A stretch of 64,000 bases of DNA from Terana coerulea (Eukaryota > Basidiomycota > Agaricomycetes > Polyporales > Phanerochaetaceae): positions 620,001 to 684,000 of the forward strand of contig JAKOGH010000721.1 in NCBI GenBank assembly GCA_024811115.1, in the 5' to 3' direction. Below the pieces are notes generated by a model. That model did no database searches. It was not told where the DNA came from and worked only from the letters and a program-made list of their open reading frames with translations. This document shows positions 1-11,763 of this stretch, piece by piece. Made by a program: the position numbers and the translations under genes. Every line of letters begins with the position of its first letter. The first letter of the stretch is position 1.

Positions 1-1089
1 TCGGCAGTACCGCTCGTCGAAGTTCCGCCGTTGGAAGCAGTGTCTATATACGAGTGAGTATCGGCTATCCTTGCAGCTCAAATGTCCACTTACTCGAGCC
101 GGTGTTGTCAACACTTCCGCCAGAGCTGATGATGTTTCCACCGTTGGACGCTCCTGCATTGCCGGAGTAGGCGTTGCCTCCAGGGCCCCGGTTCCTTCCA
201 CGACCACCCTCCGCATCACCAGTGAAGGAGTTGCCAGCGCTGTCGGCGGCGGCATTGTCTAATTCATATATCAATAAAGGCACACACAGGAAGCACCGAC
301 ACACGTACTGGAATCGTCGTTGGTAACGGTCCCATCATCGTCTTCAGCTTCGTTGTAAACGGCACCGCTGGAGGTGTTGCTCGAGTTACCGGTGCGAGCG
401 TTACCACCAGCGGTTTGCGAATCGAGCGCACGCTTGCGGGCAGCGTCACCGCCTGTCGCTGAGCCTGTACCCGAGGTACCGCCAACTCCAGGAGTGTCTG
501 TAGTAAACCGATCAGCAGAAAGAAAGCATTAGAAGGAGCTAGTAGCTCACTCGAGCCCGCCGCGTTGTCGATGGTGTCGCCGGAGTTGAAGACTGAACCT
601 CCACGAGCAGGTCCAGAGTTTCCGGTGTAGGCGTTGCCTCCAGGGCCCTTGCCACTACCGTTACCGCCTTCAGAGTCTCCGGACTGGGAGATGTTGGCAT
701 CACCACCGAAGTCTGAAGAGAATTATCAACGAATATCTAAGCAACAAGAGAAAGCGTACGTACTGGAGTCATCGTTGTCGAGGGCTGCGTCGTCATCGGC
801 TTGGTTGGCGACGCTACCTCCATCGGCGCTGCTAGTGTCACCAGTGCGGGCGTTACCACCGGCAGTGCCAATGTCGTCCGCACGCCTGTGGTTGCTGGAG
901 AGACACCTCCGAAGTAGCCGAGAGGGTCGGCGTTGGGAACTGGGGGACGGTCGCTGCGCCTACAGGGACATGTTGGGTGGCGCCACTGATTGCACCCGCA
1001 GAGGGGACGTTGGGCGAAGTCGGGGCAGCGCCGATGAGGCTGGGGCTAACGGCGGCGAGGAGACCGAAGGCGATGACGGGGCTACGCAT
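1..1089 (-). CDS. Secreted Gly/Asn/Asp-rich repeat protein, 5' part (continues beyond the left edge)
   Basis: I do not recognise a functional family. The ATG at 1089 opens a signal peptide (Met-Arg-Ser-Pro start, hydrophobic stretch FGLLAAVSPSLIG, likely cleavage after Ala-Ala about residue 22), then a Pro/Ser/Thr stretch. The rest consists of two alternating modules separated by short introns: one contains GGNARTGDTSS followed by an acidic Asp-rich tail ending DDS, the other contains GPGGNAYTGNSG followed by Gly/Ser/Asn sequence ending GSS. Both modules recur (GGNARTGNSSN near 400, GPGGNAYSGNAG near 180), and a new copy begins at the window edge. Exon borders fall at the same motif in each copy. 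It probably enters the secretory pathway and the wall or medium, but no enzyme motif is visible. The 3' end lies outside the window, and exon borders were placed by eye. Confidence 0.7.
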
Positions 1090-1199
1090 GTTGCTGATCT
1101 GTAGAGTCTGAAAGAGTGAGCGAACTAATTAGAGGAGACTAGAGTAGAGATGGAGGGAGAGAAGAACACGAGACTGAGGGACTCTGGTCTCTCTCCTCG

Positions 1200-1210
1200 T
1201 CTTATATATG
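1200..1210 (-). promoter_or_regulatory. TATA-like element of the secreted repeat-protein gene
   Basis: Read on the minus strand, CATATATAAG lies about 110 bp upstream of the ATG at 1089. This is a normal distance for a strongly transcribed basidiomycete gene with a short 5' UTR. The placement is inference from sequence alone. Confidence 0.5.
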
Positions 1211-2225
1211 AGGGCTGAGGCAATTCAGAGCCCGCCATGTCTTCCTGAGCCTTTGGCTGCCCATCGGGGAAGTACCCCCAAACCTGCCTAGTTTGGAAGG
1301 GTCATGGCCAGATCAGGATGCGGCGTTGGCGCTTACATAAAGAAGCGAGGCCGAACAGACGCCGACAAAGAGAAATCGAAGAGAGGGCGGAGCACATTTG
1401 ATCCTGCGAGGTTACATGCACAGGAAGTCAAGCGCTATTCCAAGCGTGGCTGGAAGAAGAAAGACTTCATGTCATTATCTCTACGATAAATCCCCCGTTC
1501 AGATCTCAGAACATCATTAGCCATCGGAGCCGCTACCGATAATACTCCCGTCATACCAGGTTACTATATTGACGGTGCCAAACTAGTCCTCGAAGGGGAA
1601 GAAGGGCTCAAAAGCTTGACTTTACCGCGCTGGCAGACGATGCATTTGCAGGAGCCGGGCGGCGGGAGCGTTGCGGCGAGGATAACGAAAGCGAAGAGTG
1701 GCGAACGCATGCTAAAGGTGGCGAATGAGAGCAAACGGAGCCACTTTGAGCTCTTGAAGAAGAAGTCATGGCAGACTCGAGATGAGGTTCAAGAGCTCGA
1801 GAATTGAAGAGAAATCGGCTGACAGATGAAGACTACAGTGTGAAATTTTAGCCTTCAGATCAGCGAGGACTAATGTACTCGGTCATGCGAGGCTTGGGGC
1901 GCTCCTCGACAACTGCAGCTGGTGCATCCCTCGACTTCGCGGCGAGTGTCAGAGAGTACGGCAGGTCACGTAGCGGAAGCATACACTGCACCCGTGGCAT
2001 ACCTGCCTATTCAGGAGTCCGAGCGTTGTGGAGCCGATCGCTAAACTCTATCTGACGTAGGTTTGCGGGGCGCGCTGCGACTTTGTTTCTGAAACGCGAC
2101 CAATATGCGAAAGAGACTAGACATTATATTCAGCGAGGCGGACCCGACGCACATACATCCACTGCAATTCGTACACACGCGTGAAGCAAAACCCAGTACC
2201 GAACAACATGGATCATATACACACT
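1211..2225. other. Intergenic, no gene supported
   Basis: This stretch lies between the promoter side of the secreted protein gene and the 3' end of the ECD homologue. It has only short open frames (about 60 codons) without recognisable protein sequence. I see no tRNA or repeat. Confidence 0.5.
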
Positions 2226-5200
2226 TCAGGTCTCGTCTCTAGGCATCTGCCAGCCGGGTTGGAGCCGACCAGCCAGGTTGCCCACAGGCCCATCCAGCCC
2301 AGCTTGACTTTTGAAACTCTCCAGGAAGTTCTTAATAAGGCCGTACTCTGCGCGCTGTGCATCGTCCGCTAGCTCTAGCTCGTCTTCATCGGGGAGGCCT
2401 CCGTCTAGGGCAGCGCCCAGCTCGGCGTGCATCGCGGCCTCAATATCGCTGTCCTCCTCCTCATCGTCACTCGGCGGTGCCGTAGCCTTCTCCTTCCCTT
2501 TCCCTTTGCTCGTGCCGGCCTTCGCAGGCGTAGGTGCAGACCCCAGACCGCGCACGGGCTAGTTCGGCGTCCATGGCTTCCATGAGGGCTTCAAACGAGT
2601 CCAGGTTTGGGTTGACGTTTGGACGTGGGCCGGCGGTGGGTGCGCGCGGCTTCCGAGGCGGGGCCTCAGGGCCATTGAAGACCGCCTCAGCCTTCTTTGG
2701 GGATTTGTCCGTCTTGGTGCTATGCTCCGGTACAAATGCTGTTTGGAAGACTGGTCAGAGTCACAGCGTTCACACGCGAAGGTGAAGTTACGAGACGAAC
2801 CGCCATTGTTCTTGCGCTGCTGCACGATGTCGTTCCACTGGTCTTCCGTGATACCAAGCGCATGTCGGGCGAACTCCAAGAACTCATCCTGCTCTTGATC
2901 CATGTCGATCTCGATATCGCCGACGACCTGAGGCTTGTCTTCTTCTGACTCTTCGTCTTCCTCCATCCCGCCTTCTTCGTCGCTCTCGTCATCGGAATCC
3001 ACCACGCCGTCGAACTCGTCTCGGGGCAGAATCGGCGGTCGCATAGGCTGGGGATGGGCAGTCGACGAGGGTGGTTCAGGTTTGACGTCCTCGCGGACCT
3101 CGTTCTCAACTGTGGTGGGGGCTACCCGCTGAGAGTTGGCGTAGTAAGAGGCGGGCATCTTGCCGTACTCTGACGCCTCCAGTCCAGGCACGAGTTTGGC
3201 CATCGCCGCCTGTCGCTCCGCGGGAGGCATCGGGGAACATCCACGTCCATCTCTTCCTCGTCATCCTCTTCGACCATGTAGTCGTTGTCGGAATCGTCGG
3301 AATCGTCGGAATCGGCGTCTGACAGCCTTTCGCTACACACAAGTATCGTCAGTAATACCCGCCAGACAAATACCTAGTAGTACTCACTCTTCGAAAAGGG
3401 CACCCTCGAGGTCACCTTTTCCATCCACGAAATCTTCAACCTTCTTGGCCAAGTCTCGCAACCGTGCCGACTGCTCTGTGGCCAAATTGTCTTCCTGCTC
3501 TGCACTATCCTTCTGCCCGGGTGCTCCGATTGCCTCGGCACTGTCTTTCTCGCCATCGTGAGGTGTGCGTTTAGCCGCTTCTTCCAATATAGCGTCGAAA
3601 TTCGCCGCGTCGACGGTAAGCCAATCCTCCGAGTCAGGGGGCACGGACGGAAATGACGAAGGATCGCCTGCTTTTGAAATTGCTGCGTCGACTTGGAAGG
3701 CAAATGATGGTCTCGACACATCCCTACGGAGAGTGGTAAGATAGACAGAAAGTGAGCGTCACTACGCAGTGCTCCAAGGAACCAGATAGTACATACTCGT
3801 CGCGACGCGCTTCTAAGAATGCGTCAACTGCTTTGTCTTCTAACTCCTTCCACGCGTGGGATCCGTCAAGGTTACCGCGGAAGTACCCTACAGATTTCAA
3901 GTTTTCCAGGTATTTCAGATAGTCGCTGTTTTGCTTGAGCGCATCTTTGCGCGCCTCTGCCTAAATGTAAAGGCTATTGAACACCCATGTTGAATAAAGT
4001 TAAAATGTCTAGCACGTACGGTTACATCTCCACGGGGGGCCTTGCGATTCTTACTCTCCTTGATAGAGCATCTCGAAGCCGCATGCCTACCAAAAATTCA
4101 AGTGAATACCGGACTGAGTGACAAAATGCTGAAGATGTCTCACTATTTTCATGCCGAGGTCCTTCGCCTTCCAGACAGGCGTCCCCTCCAGCTCGGTCCA
4201 TCGTCCGAATATCCTTGGCGGGAAGAATTTCTGGCCGACCAGTTGAGCATACGCGGTGCGAGTCAGCTTCACTGTCGTCTCTACCGCCGGCTCTGGGGGA
4301 AAGCGTGCCATCTTCTGAGCTGCCTGAAAGGAGACAATGAGAATGGTCTAGCTTTAGTAGACACCATGCGACCGCACCCTGAGTTGAATCGCATCTCGCG
4401 TGTAGAACGTCTCTGAGGCTTTTTGCGCAAGGGATGGGTTGACCGAGAGGGCTTTCGCGACGCCGATGGGGAGATGGGATTTTGCGTAGTGGATGTGGGC
4501 TCGCGCCTGCGCCGGATACCTGTCACTGATCAGTCACTGCAAGTCTCCCAGACGAAGCGCATATACCCCGAGATTCGACGCCACACAGCATCTTCAATAG
4601 CCGGAGTAGTCTTGGTTTCCACTGTGAGGTCACGCACAAGCTTCGCGGCGTCCAGTTCACTGAGGAAGTCGCTATCCTCCTGTGAGACGCCGTCGTCTTC
4701 ATCGTTATCGCGAACGCCGGGATATCCTCGTCGGGTTGGTTTGCTGGTAGCCGGTGAGACGTGAGAGAGGGGGACGATGTGAAGGTGTGCATTGTGGATC
4801 CAGACCTACCGCAGTAAGTCAATGTTATTTGTGGAAGCAACGCATGCATATACGCACCCTGTTTTCAGCGTTGGAGGGGCTTATCCAGGAAGGTAGGTCG
4901 TCTGCCGCCTCAATCAAGAGGAACTCCCCGTCGGTGTCACACACTCTGACAAATACAAGGTCAAAAGCAGTCATTGCACAGATGCACAAGAAAGCACACC
5001 TGACAGCCACATCCCACTTCGCGCTGATCTCCCGGAGCAGCCACACCGCACACCACTCGTCGTCGATCGAGTCCCCGACCCGCATCCTGCCCTCCAGGAC
5101 GAAGCCCTGCGCGAGCGGGGTCCGGCACGACCTTCAGCTGGAACGCATCGCGGTGCCACTGTAGGTCCGGCAGCAGCGCGTCGACGTACTCCTGCATAAG

Positions 5201-5317
5201 GACGGCAAGGGTAGTGACTGACGCCTTGTCCGCCTGATCTTCAGGAGGGTAGAGGACATACTGCACAGTGTCCTCCGAGATCGTGGGTGGACGATTGAAG
5301 ATGTCCGTTACACTCAT
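2226..5317 (-). CDS. Ecdysoneless/SGT1-family protein (ECD homologue), frame broken by indels
   Basis: The N-terminus MSVTDIFNRPPTISEDTVQY followed by YPPEDQADKASVTTL, then WHRDAFQLKV, LEGRMRVGDSIDDEWCAVWL and NAHLHIVPLSHVS, is the signature of the ECD/SGT1 family. In animals this family works in pre-mRNA splicing (Prp8 partner) and cell-cycle control; the fungal role is less defined. The middle carries RIFGRWTELEGTPVWKAKDL. The C-terminal half is acidic and low-complexity (SDADSDDSDDSD near 3310; DDEEEDSDIEAA) and ends LQPGWQMPRDET. Several introns of about 50-60 nt interrupt it. Three one-base frame breaks are visible: an extra base in the G4 run at 5117-5120, a missing base at the G4 run 3232-3235, and a shift near 2556. 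All lie in otherwise well-conserved coding sequence, so assembly error is likelier than decay. It is divergent with VMA7. Confidence 0.88.
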
Positions 5318-5598
5318 GTCTTCAGGTTTGCCTAAACACTGCTTGATTAGCGTGCCCTAAAATCCATGGTGGCGAACAATATGCACTCACAGCAAGCGAA
5401 ACACAATCAGAGTCGCCTAGACCGTCAAAGTAGGAGTAGAATAAAGCAAAGGTAAAGAGGTTAGAGAAAGTCAAATGGGCGTCTATCAACGCGCACGCCG
5501 TCATGGATTGGGCGCTAAGCGAGATGGACGACCGACGACCACTGCGCGCGGCAGGTCTGCTTTATGCCAAGCGACATCGTTGAGAGCAGGAGTCGAAC
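5318..5598. promoter_or_regulatory. Shared divergent promoter, ECD homologue / VMA7
   Basis: These 281 bp separate the two start codons, so both promoters and 5' UTRs must lie here. I see no clear TATA box. Short open frames inside it have no family resemblance. Confidence 0.55.
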
Positions 5599-6173
5599 AT
5601 GACGACCTCTTTCAAGGACCGGAACCTCCTTGCAGTGATTGGGGACGAGGTATGCTGATGATCTCATAGAATCTTGGTGTAAGCTGAACGCGTACACACA
5701 GGATACCATTACCGGCCTGCTCCTTGGCTGGTATCGGCAATGTCGAGCGGGGCAAGAAGAACTTCCTCGTTGTTGACACCAGTGAGTGCTGATCAGCTCC
5801 GAGGTGATATACAATCTCATGCTGCTTGCGTTTCTCAGAGACGCAGGTTTCCGCGATTGAGGCGGCTTTCCAGGACTTCACCGAACGCAAAGACATCGCC
5901 ATCTTGCTCATCAACCAGCATGTGAGTGTGCCCATGCAGTACCCCGTTACAGTATCGTCTGACACCTTCCTATAGGTTGCGGAGAAGATAAGGCCGACTG
6001 TAGACAAGTACAACCAGGCGTTCCCTGCGTTGCTCGAAATACCCTCCGAAGGACCACCCATACGGTGCGTCACGCTTGCATCACCTGCGGAGCCTCACTA
6101 ACCTCGGCCACGACTCCCAGACCCCTCGAAAGACTCTGTCCTCAAGCGTGTCCAGAAGCTGTTTGGAGACTAA
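5599..6173 (+). CDS. VMA7: V-type proton ATPase subunit F
   Basis: Subunit F sits in the central stalk of the V1 sector and couples ATP hydrolysis to proton pumping at vacuole and endosome membranes. Exons at 5599-5649, 5702-5781, 5839-5921, 5976-6064 and 6121-6173 encode conserved blocks: KDRNLLAVIGDE, DTITGLLL, GNVERGKKNFLVVDT, DIAILLINQHVAEKIRP and KDSVLKRVQKLFGD at the end. Two one-base insertions break the frame: an extra G at 5726-5727 (before the AGIG motif) and an extra C in exon 4, where the expected SKDHPYDP is shifted. Dropping these two bases gives exactly 118 codons including the stop, i.e. 117 aa against 118 in yeast. It is convergent with TIM21, 182 bp apart. Confidence 0.93.
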
Positions 6174-6355
6174 CGACATCCGCACAGACGCATCGGACTC
6201 CTCGGAGCACAGGCATGTACTTATAGCCCTAGTAATACAGCATTGCAAGTCATTACGGCGAAAGTTCGCACATATGCCCACACACGCGGGACAGATATTA
6301 TAGAAATACAGCAGGGGTGACAACACGACGTGAGCTATTCCTGTGGCACTCAGCC

Positions 6356-7677
6356 CTATCGCCATCGCCGGCTGCTGGAGCCAATGACGAACACCCGGAT
6401 CGGGCTGGGTGCTGACGAGTCTGCGCGACCGCCAACTGAGGTCAGCGTGGAGGTCGAGACGAGACGGGCAGCAAACATAGAGCGTACCAGGGATGTCGAT
6501 GCGCAGGTAGCGGAATTCGAATTGGCCGTGGTCGTTCTGGGGCGCCAGAGTTAGCGTGTCCGGCGAGCACATGCAGACGGGCGTACCATGACCAGGTCGG
6601 CGTGGACCTCGCCATCCGTGAAGCCTTCTTCGGGGACGTGCGCAGACGCGAAGGCGGTGTCTGCGCCGGCCGGACGCAGGCCAGAGAACAGGCCCGTGAC
6701 GCTCTGCTTCCACCCCCGGCCTTCTTCTCTTCCTTCGCTTCGACGACTAGGGGCGGTAGCGGTTCAGAAGATGAAGGCACCGCTTCGCCGCTGAGGAACC
6801 TGAATAGTTGTTTGAATGAGTCCCATTTGTCGTGGGTGTAGTTTTTGTGGACTGCACGACGTCGTCGGGAGACATATCTGACAGGGACGACGCGGAGTCC
6901 TTAATCCATGTTATTGCTGCGTCGATAATGGACTGGTCTGCTGGTATTAATGGCACGCCGTTGTGAGGCTGTCCTTGGACGAAGAAGTCGAGTAGCATGT
7001 GTTCCCGCCCTGACGAGTCGCGCACTATTTGTGACGCGACCCGGTCATTACGATGCCGCGGCCGTACGGCCGACGGCGGGTTGTTGTGGAAGATCAAAGG
7101 CCCTCGCAGGTATTGGCCGACCTATGGCGCTGTCAAAGGCGAGGCGGCAGAAAATCCGGGACACTGACCTTGTCCGAGGACTTGATCAGCTCGCACGCCT
7201 GGCCGTACAGCACCGTCGCCGAGTTCTTGGAGAACAGCTCGGAGGTGAGGGCGTACACGAGCATGGCGGAGAAGCCCGCGCCGAACAGGATGACGAACAG
7301 GTTCGTCGTCCGTGCGGTTGCGCGCGCCGCTGCAGTAGCCCGTTCACTCAGCACATCCAGACCCCAGCGCACTGCGACGCACCCTTTCCGCCCGTGCTCA
7401 GCTCCGACCACTTCTTCACTTCGCCCTGGCCATTCGGTGTTGGTGGGACAAGGCCCAGGCGGAACGCCCCCATCGCGTCGTCCCGCCGCGCGCTGCCCCG
7501 TTTCTGGTCGAGGGCATGCGAGAGCAGCGAGGACGTCGGGAGCGGGTCCCGGTGCGTCGCGAAGGCGCGACACGACAACGACGCAAGCTTTGTTCGAGGG
7601 AGTAGAGGCCGCGGAGATCGATGGTGCAGGGGCCTGCACGAGCGGGCGAGGGCTCCTGGCAGCCTAGAGGACATCAT
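6356..7677 (-). CDS. TIM21: TIM23-complex subunit Tim21, mitochondrial inner membrane
   Basis: Tim21 joins the TIM23 translocase and binds the intermembrane-space face of TOM during presequence import. The start at 7677 gives an Arg/Ser/Leu-rich, acid-poor mitochondrial presequence (about residues 1-40). After KKWSELSTGGK comes one membrane helix (NLFVILFGAGFSAMLVYAL, about residues 108-127), then the conserved TSELFSKNSATVLYGQACEL, GPLIFHNNPPSAVRPRHRN and GEVHADLV...NDHGQFEFRYLRIDIP. The protein ends shortly after the conserved RVFV. Short introns separate these blocks. Two homopolymers appear one base short: the T5 run at 6842-6846 (plus strand; restores KNYTHDKWDSFKQLFRFLSG) and the C5 run at 6713-6717 (restores WKQSVTGLFSGL). 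Confidence 0.9.
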
Positions 7678-8497
7678 GTTCGACGCAAAGCGAATGAGAG
7701 CTTGCGGTTCCGCTAGGCGCCCCGCCGGGCAATTACATGGGCGTCTGCTGTACGCGTCGGGTGCCGCGCGTCCACGCCGGTGACTTTGCTCAAGCTGAAG
7801 CTCGGGATCAAAAACAACAGAAACTGTCGGTTTGCAATTGACTCCTTGACGAGCACCCGATGTTGGCTTCTCAGTGGATTATGCAGAAAATCAGCTACAG
7901 GTAAAATGTGGGCGTAGCCCAACGTCATTAATTTTCTCCTTGCTAATAATGGGACTGCGTTCGCTCAGTTAACGTTATTTTGCGGATGACTTCATATCGA
8001 CTCCGCAAAAGTATGTTTAGGCATTCTCGGGTCCACGATTTGCGTCTTAGGTCTGAGGCTCTAACTCAACACGACTGCCAGCCTGTCATGGTGTTTGGAA
8101 AAATAGTGCGTGACGCTTCGTAGTTATTTGCAGCCTCCCGTGTCAGTGTCGGCTTCGTGGGCGACGTCAGCTCAGCATACAGTCAGCAAAAATACACGCA
8201 TCCTCCTCGGCCACGAAGCTCACTCAGCTGCCTCACCGTCAGACTCCAGCCCCCGCGACTCCACACTACCCACAGGGGCGATCCGCCCAAGAACACTTGG
8301 CAGCGGTACGGATTCGCTCCGGCGCAAGCACGACAGGAATTAAAAGATGAGACAGGTGATGCCACGACAGAGCCAAGAGAAACTACAGGTAATAATGATA
8401 ACGTGTGCTACAGTACAGTGGTACAACAGCGGGAGTCCGGCGACAGCAAGAAGACACGAGAAGCCTGGCGCAAAAATTTCGTCCCTGTGCGGCCGGG
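7678..8497. other. Intergenic, TIM21 promoter and 3' flank of the next gene
   Basis: These 820 bp lie between two minus-strand genes. It should contain the TIM21 promoter. Open frames here look random, and no RNA gene or repeat was recognised. Confidence 0.5.
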
Positions 8498-9306
8498 TCA
8501 CGACGCCGGGCTCGTCGTCCGCCGCTCCGCGTCTGCGCCGCGCACGGACAGCAGCGAGCCGATGGCCATGGATTCGCGCGAGCGGGTGAGCCGACGCTCG
8601 TGCGCGAGGACGTGGAGGAGTAGGGCGACGGGGGAACGCCGCCGCGTCGCGCGGCGCGGACGGGTACGGTTCATACGAGGCGCGCGGCCGGTAATCAGCA
8701 TAGTCTGCGCGGTTCGAGCGCGAGCGCCGCCGCTTGCGGTGGTGTGGTGACCGGGGCCGCTCGTCGGAGGACTGGGAGGAGGAGGAGGACGTCCGCCGGC
8801 GGGACGGGGGCTGCGACATGATGGCGGGGGACGGCTGGTAGAGCGTCGTGGGCGGGGAGGGAGGGGATACGGGTGCCCGCCGTACGCAGAGGTGGAGGGC
8901 ACGCCGGCCCCTCTGCAGACTTCGATGAGCTTGCAGCGGAGGTTTCGGTCGGCAGCCATACGCTGGGGGGTAATTTAGTCTTTGGCACGGTGCACGATAG
9001 CGGGAGTCTACTCACGTTGTCTTCGGCAGCTTTGGCGTTCAGGAGGGCAAAGAGCATATCTCGGTCACCGTCGCCCTTTGCGGTGTACGCGGCGAGAATG
9101 TCGTGCATGGACGGTGCCGTGCGCTGACGAAGGACTGTCATGAGCCAGAAGAAAAACCGAGAAGATAAAAAAATGCTCACCTGGTCAAGCACACGCAGGG
9201 TGGATGCGACGAGGGTGTCGGTGTCCATATCCAGAGGGCGCGAATACGTGCAGGGCGAGTCCGCGGGCGTGTAGTTGGTCGAAGGCGGCGAGGGCGCAGC
9301 AGACAT
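8498..9306 (-). CDS. Hypothetical Ser/Arg/Pro-rich nuclear-type protein with a conserved helical block
   Basis: I do not recognise a named family. Exon 1 (start at 9306, MSAAPSPPSTNYTPADSP) ends LVASTLRVLDQ. Exon 2 encodes a conserved-looking helical block, ARTAPSMHDILAAYTAKGDG then RDMLFALLNAKAAEDN. Exon 3 starts RMAADRNLRCKLIEVCRG and turns into a low-complexity Pro region and a Ser-rich, basic stretch (SRRRTSSSSSQSSDERP, HHRKRRRSRSN). The last frame ends RESMAIGSLLSVRG... A one-base shortfall in the G4 run at 8863-8866 links the Pro and Ser/Arg parts. A second shift is needed before the C-terminal block. An in-frame ATG at 9387 is possible but lies only about 45 bp from a TATA-like element at 9430. 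The basic Ser/Arg region suggests a nuclear protein, which is inference. Confidence 0.6.
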
Positions 9307-10168
9307 GGTGGGAGGCTTGGGAGGGCTTGGGAAGGGAAAAGGATGTGTTCGGGCGGGCAGGCATCTTGGCTTTTGAGTGAAAGCCAAGTCGAGAGTCTAT
9401 CTTTGACGTTCTGAGCTGGAGACCAAGTAAATATAGATGCCAAGAGAGTGCTTTATATGGGCTCTGACGCGATCGCGGCTTTCCGCCGACAATTCGCTGG
9501 CCTTGGACAACGGCCGCGGGGGGTGCCCACGTCGGCGTGCGTGGCTCGAGGTGCCCGACGGTGGGTGTGGGAGGACGAGTACGGCGGGCGGGCGGTGCGG
9601 GGTCGAGGGAGAGCGGGCGCCTGTGGAGGGTGCGACTCTGGTGTTGGTGCCGGATATGGGAGGGCGGAGACTAATTATACGTGGATGGGCTTGGCATCCG
9701 TCCTATTTTTGCGGTGCAGGCTCCTCGACAGGCAGCGTTGGCACCGTATCCGCCCACTCAGCTGCCGCCAGCCGCCAGCAGCCGCCCGCACGCGCTGCAT
9801 GTCGCCACCGACTCCCATGGCTCGACGCTGCCCGTTCCCACCTCTCCCGCGCGTCGGTCGTGGCGCACCTTGGCGCTCTCACCCTCCGCTTCATTTCGGG
9901 TGCAGTCGGCCCCAGCCAAGCCATCACCTCCCAGGCGCCGCCTTCCGCTTTCGGCGACGCGCACCACTGACTCGACCGTCGCGCATCCGCTCTCGCCCTG
10001 CCGAGTCACTCTCTCGCTCTGGGCTCTGCATATAAGCCGCCACGTCTGCTCATACTGTACTGCACACACCGCGAATAGCATCTCGTTTCTGCACCGTTCG
10101 CCTCCTGTCTGCTGCAATCATCGAGGCACCCGCACCCCTCAAACGCAATACAAACCAGGCCCACAGAC
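9307..10168. promoter_or_regulatory. Divergent intergenic promoter region; TATA box at 10031-10035
   Basis: These 862 bp separate the minus-strand Ser/Arg-rich gene from the plus-strand F-box gene. TATAA at 10031-10035 lies about 135 bp before the F-box ATG. On the other side a TATA-like sequence lies near 9430. The long overlapping open frames in this GC-rich stretch (up to 195 codons) carry no recognisable protein sequence. Confidence 0.5.
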
Positions 10169-11763
10169 ATGGCCACGTTCTCAAGCCTACCCGCGGACGT
10201 CCTCGACCAAGTTCTCCTCAATTTGAGTGACTTTAACACGCTCTCAGCAGTCCTGAGAAGCTCCAAGGTCTTCCTGGACGTGTTCCAGACTCACCCAAAG
10301 TCCATTGTATACGCGATTGCGGCGAATATCACAGGCTCTGTGTTGCCTTACGCCGTGCGACTGGCCTGCCACGAGGATAACCCGCTGCTGGGCGAAGATA
10401 AAATTGTGCGCGAGCGGATGTTGACCCGGGAAGAATGCGAGAATATCCAGGATATTGCCGCGGTGGTGGCCAGATACGAGGACCTCTTCAGCATAAGGTC
10501 AGTTGATGGCCGTCCGATTTTTCACGACGGTGGAAGCTCAAGGAATCTCCAGGTGCAAGGATAAGACGTCTAAGAGGAGCCGGCTCACTGAACTTGAGTC
10601 GCATCGCTTCCGACGGGCGATGTACCGGTTCTCAACATTCTGTGAACGCGTCGCGTGGGACCCAGAAGAGGAACCAGAGGCATTCGAGGACCTCCTCAAT
10701 GCCTATTCGAACGTCGAACTTTTGGAAATGGAAAGAGCCTCTAAGCTCGTCAAGGACGTTCTTGAATACACCAACATCGCCGGTCGTGCATGCCCTAACT
10801 TTTGGAATCGTTAGTTGCCATCGTGACTTATAAGTCATTAGCTGACTCTCAGCACGCAGCTGGAAATGACACATACATGGGCGGCCTGGAAGGCATTTTG
10901 ATAGCTTTTGAACAGGGCGAGCCGTTGGCAGATGAGCAATGGCATGATGTCAAGTTCGACGACATGCTGGACAAAATACTCGGGTGCAGAGGACTCAGCG
11001 ACGAAGACCATGCGACTCAGCTTTCCAAGGTCATCATCGATACAGCCGAAGGGGGGTCCGATACATGTGAGTCAACATTTCGCGCTTTCGTGATATAATC
11101 CTCAACCCTCGTAGGTCATCGCTGCTATGCGCAGCTTGGCCTGAACCTCTGGGGACGACCCAGTAAGTGCCTCGATTGCACATTAGGGGCAATGCTCACC
11201 GATCTTTCCGCCAGATTGGCATCTCGCAGGCTCCTTCATAACGAAATCTCACCTGCCGCCAATGCTCAAGGGCAAGCTGCCGCAGAACGCGGTGGAGGCC
11301 GCGCTGCTCACCGACCACTTCCTGCGCCGAGGAGCAGACTCACGACTGGCGTTTGACTGGCCGTTGTTTTTCGAGGAACTGTGCGATATGAGCACCGACG
11401 CAGAAGGCCCGTGGGACAAGGACCAGTGGTATTGCATGCCCTGCCTCGAAGCCCTCATGCGCGCGCGCCTGCACGACTGGTGGGTCGCTACAAAGCCCTT
11501 GGGTGCGTCTTCTGTCTCTTTCTCTCCCCTCCCGGCGCCGCTGACCTCGTCCGCGCGCGCGACAGTAAGCAGCGCAGCGAAGGACGACTGCTGGTACGGC
11601 TACAACTGCCGCACGCAGGTCCACAAACGCGCCCACGCCGAGCGGCTGAATGTGCGTGTGCCCGTCTTCCGCTTATGGCGCGTTTCGCCGGTGCTCACTC
11701 ACTTATTTGCAGCACCTGTGTGAGCCCACCCGAGGCGACGGTGCTGTGAGTCAGCAGCCGTAG
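10169..11763 (+). CDS. F-box protein, fungal type with Cys/His-rich C-terminus
   Basis: The protein begins with an F-box (SLPADVLDQVLLNLSDFNTL, about residues 5-45), the Skp1-binding part of SCF ubiquitin ligases. Seven exons (10169-10497, 10553-10782, 10860-11066, 11115-11162, 11215-11502, 11566-11651, 11713-11763) sum to 1239 nt, i.e. 412 aa with no frame break. The remainder contains RCYAQLGLNLWGRPNWHLAG, KDQWYCMPCLEALMRARLHDW and a C-terminal DDCWYGYNCRTQVHKRAHAERL followed by NHLCEPTRGD. That Cys/His pattern is typical of basidiomycete F-box proteins and may bind zinc, which is inference. The substrate cannot be told. It is convergent with the chitinase gene. Confidence 0.88.

Noticed and set aside
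5599..6173. Reading broken VMA7, and the other broken housekeeping genes, as pseudogenes
   Set aside because: All breaks are single-base, mostly in homopolymers, and splice sites and all other codons are intact. Decay would also show stops and substitutions.
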